Of a DNA stretch of 64,000 nt, positions 62,385 through 64,000 are shown piece by piece (positions within the stretch are counted from its first letter, which is position 1; the number at the start of each line of letters is the position of its first letter). The DNA is from Candidatus Acetatifactor stercoripullorum (GTDB lineage: Bacteria > Bacillota > Clostridia > Lachnospirales > Lachnospiraceae). Location: positions 1 to 64,000 of the forward strand of contig DXGH01000038.1 of assembly GCA_019114005.1 (NCBI GenBank). Direction: 5' to 3'. The translations under genes and the position numbers were made by a program. The notes under the pieces are model-generated. The model was not told the DNA's origin. It did no database searches and was given only the letters and a program-made list of their open reading frames with translations.

Positions 62385-63515
62385 TCAGCTATTGTAAACG
62401 CTGTTAAAAGGATCCTGCGCCTGCTGCTGTCTCACAGGATTATACTTTAAATTCAAGAAATCCTGAAAGTTCTTATTGAACATGTTTAACAGCTCAGCGC
62501 TGTATCCCAGCACCATGTGAGGCTGCTCTGCTCCATAATAGCCCATGGCTTCCTGAGTCTGCGCCTCAGTGAGCGGAATATGGTGTATCTTTTTCCCTAT
62601 CATATATACCCGCATTTCACTGACGGAGCCTCTGCCCGTCCTTCTGTAATAATAAGCCCATACTGCATCTTTGTTTGCGAAAATATGTACCTTCATTCCT
62701 GTAATATAGACAGTCCAGTTCCTGCCGATCCAAACCTTTTGCTTTCCAATCTGGTGCGCCGATGCGAAATCTGTTTCCACCTGGCTCATGGAAATGCCGG
62801 GATTCTCCTGAACATACCGGGCGATGGTTTTTGCGCATCCATTGCTGCATACTTTTACAATCTGTACTATTATATACACCAGGGCTACAAAAGCCACGAT
62901 GGTAAGTATCACAAAGGTGCTGAGTTTTACGCCGCCTACGCTGTCCGTATTCAGCGTATAGCCCACAAAAATGTCATCTCCATCTTCCACTATGCCAAGA
63001 TCATATTCCAGGGTCTCGATATAATAGTCTAAAAGATCTCCCTCAAGCTTCTCCCAGGTTCCCGTAATCTCCATGGGCTCAGGAGCCTCCACCGCGCCGG
63101 AGTAATCCTCCCAATACGCCCATGTGTCGTCAATCATGGCATAAGCCTCCTCCTGATCCCGCTGGGGCAGATAAAAGCTGAAATAATACCAAGTGGAGGT
63201 CATAGTCTCATAATTATCGTCAGCGTAAAAGGCTATGTAACTGTTTCCATCGGTAGAAGTGGTGGTTCTCCCGGATTCATACTCCGTTGTGGTTCTATGC
63301 TCCACATAGTCGGTGAGCAGGTTCTGCACCTGGATGGTTGCCCATCTGCCCTCGTACTGTGCCGGATCCTGCGTCATATCAATCTCCACCGGTCCCAGAA
63401 TCAAATCAAAAATGGCAAATTTCGTGATAATCAGACAGGCGATCATCACCACTGCTCCGATCACAATGCGGATGATTCCGCTTTTTCTCGTAAAGCTCCT
63501 CAGTGTGTCTATCAT
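62385..63515 (-). CDS. Membrane protein, DUF6709-like
   Basis: The 376-residue protein has an N-terminal helix (IIRIVIGAVVMIACLIITKFAIF), an outer domain of about 160 residues with YIAFYADDNYETMTSTWYYFSFYLP, a second helix (LSTFVILTIVAFVALVYIIVQIV), and a cytoplasmic C-terminus with VWIGRNWTVYITGMKVHIF. I recall similar proteins in Lachnospiraceae grouped as DUF6709; function unknown. It stands alone between the GtrA gene and a dehydrogenase gene on the same strand. Confidence 0.7.
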   Translation of the reverse strand: MIDTLRSFTRKSGIIRIVIGAVVMIACLIITKFAIFDLILGPVEIDMTQDPAQYEGRWATIQVQNLLTDYVEHRTTTEYESGRTTTSTDGNSYIAFYADDNYETMTSTWYYFSFYLPQRDQEEAYAMIDDTWAYWEDYSGAVEAPEPMEITGTWEKLEGDLLDYYIETLEYDLGIVEDGDDIFVGYTLNTDSVGGVKLSTFVILTIVAFVALVYIIVQIVKVCSNGCAKTIARYVQENPGISMSQVETDFASAHQIGKQKVWIGRNWTVYITGMKVHIFANKDAVWAYYYRRTGRGSVSEMRVYMIGKKIHHIPLTEAQTQEAMGYYGAEQPHMVLGYSAELLNMFNKNFQDFLNLKYNPVRQQQAQDPFNSVYNS

Positions 63516-63643
63516 CTTACACCCTCCTCATAGGTTCCCATTGTTTTCATGCAGACTATCCCCGCCAGCCTGTATTTGTTATTACTTTAACATAAAAAAA
63601 ACGAAAAAGCAAACAGGGAAATCCTTCCCATAAAGCGCGAAAA

Positions 63644-64000
63644 TCACTGTGGATTTACGATATTGCGTTCTTCACCATTTAAAAATGCCCTTATATTTTC
63701 ATAAACTCCCTCCACGCATCTGGTACGGGCCTCCACGCTGGCCCAGGCCAGATGTGGAGTAATAATCAGGCGGCTGCTGTCCTTGATACGGCTCAGCGGA
63801 TTGTCCTGCGTCAAAGGCTCCTTTTCTACCACATCCAGACCTGCCGCCTGGATCTGGCCTGTCTCAAGAGCCTCATACAAATCCCTGTTGTTCACCACGC
63901 CTCCTCTGGCCACATTGATGAGAATGGCTGTGGATTTCATTTTGGATAATGCCTCCTTTTCAATAAAGTCACGGGACAAATCGCTTAAGGGACAATGGAG
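63644..64000 (-). CDS. D-isomer specific 2-hydroxyacid dehydrogenase, C-terminal fragment (partial at window end)
   Basis: The reading frame continues to the right edge (LHCPLSDLSRDFI at the boundary), so the gene starts outside the window. The visible 118 residues contain the family blocks TAILINVARGGVVNNRDLYEALETGQIQAAGLDVVEKEPL with the catalytic Glu of the EP motif, and ITPHLAWASVEARTR with the catalytic His. This is the NAD-dependent D-2-hydroxyacid dehydrogenase family; glycerate dehydrogenase or hydroxypyruvate reductase is likely. The internal TTG at 63979 is not the true start. Confidence 0.92.
   Translation of the reverse strand, partial: LHCPLSDLSRDFIEKEALSKMKSTAILINVARGGVVNNRDLYEALETGQIQAAGLDVVEKEPLTQDNPLSRIKDSSRLIITPHLAWASVEARTRCVEGVYENIRAFLNGEERNIVNPQ

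Noticed and set aside
1..64000. CRISPR arrays, tRNA or rRNA genes, phage or integrase modules
   Set aside because: No regular spaced repeats, cloverleaf sequences, rRNA sequence, transposase, integrase or phage structural genes were seen.

Overview
The window looks like the chromosome of a spore-forming, anaerobic Firmicute, most likely a Lachnospiraceae. The evidence is dipicolinate synthase (dpaAB), a PerR-type regulator next to a rubrerythrin, strong AGGAGG ribosome binding sites, OmpR-family two-component systems, and many carbohydrate ABC importers of the LplB/YtcP type controlled by membrane-bound AraC regulators. The genus cannot be named from sequence reading alone. I saw no rRNA, tRNA, CRISPR array or phage module.

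Layout. 1-5956 is housekeeping and membrane genes: a broken AbiEii-type toxin at the left edge, a NimA-like flavoprotein, an O-antigen-ligase-like polymerase, an AI-2E family permease, and an RluA/RsmF RNA-modification pair. 5957-6425 holds a near-perfect palindrome of about 250 bp. 6426-19656 carries three paralogous large lipoproteins, each with an N-terminal probable beta-propeller and a C-terminal solute-binding-protein-like half. They are interleaved with a two-component system, a PerR-rubrerythrin operon with a clear operator, and two pseudogenes. 19860-25201 has a small membrane protein and a rr-hk-moxR-DUF58-'transglutaminase' operon whose last three genes are each damaged in a different way. 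25370-28792 is dpaA-dpaB-asnB. 28900-30871 has a small conserved protein and a stand-alone reverse transcriptase preceded by a chain of hairpins.

30853-38155 is a sugar-importer locus (AraC sensor-regulator, serine hydrolase, solute-binding protein, two permeases). A cytoplasmic pectinesterase diverges from it. 39631-41348 is an AT-rich two-gene unit, an AAA15/OLD-like ATPase with a small PD-(D/E)XK nuclease, which looks like a defence module. The interval 38436-41486 is bracketed by inverted copies of one repeat end. After luxS and a MATE exporter, 43533-60808 is a large mannoside/N-glycan locus on the minus strand: a GH42-like enzyme, solute-binding protein, AraC regulator, two permeases, GH38 alpha-mannosidase, GH31, GH2 beta-mannosidase, RidA and a ROK kinase, ending at a terminator. 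Neither importer encodes an ATPase subunit, so both probably share an MsmX-type ATPase encoded elsewhere. 61027-64000 has the MTA/SAH nucleosidase (partner of LuxS), a GtrA protein, a DUF6709-like membrane protein and a partial D-2-hydroxyacid dehydrogenase.

Most interesting items: the ATPase-nuclease pair inside its repeats, the reverse transcriptase with its structured leader, the unclassified GH42-like glycosidase, the propeller-SBP lipoprotein family, and the three-gene decay of the moxR operon. Several frameshifts lie in homopolymer runs (A7, A6, G7) and could be sequencing errors. The nonsense codon in moxR and the internal deletions in nearby genes cannot be explained that way.
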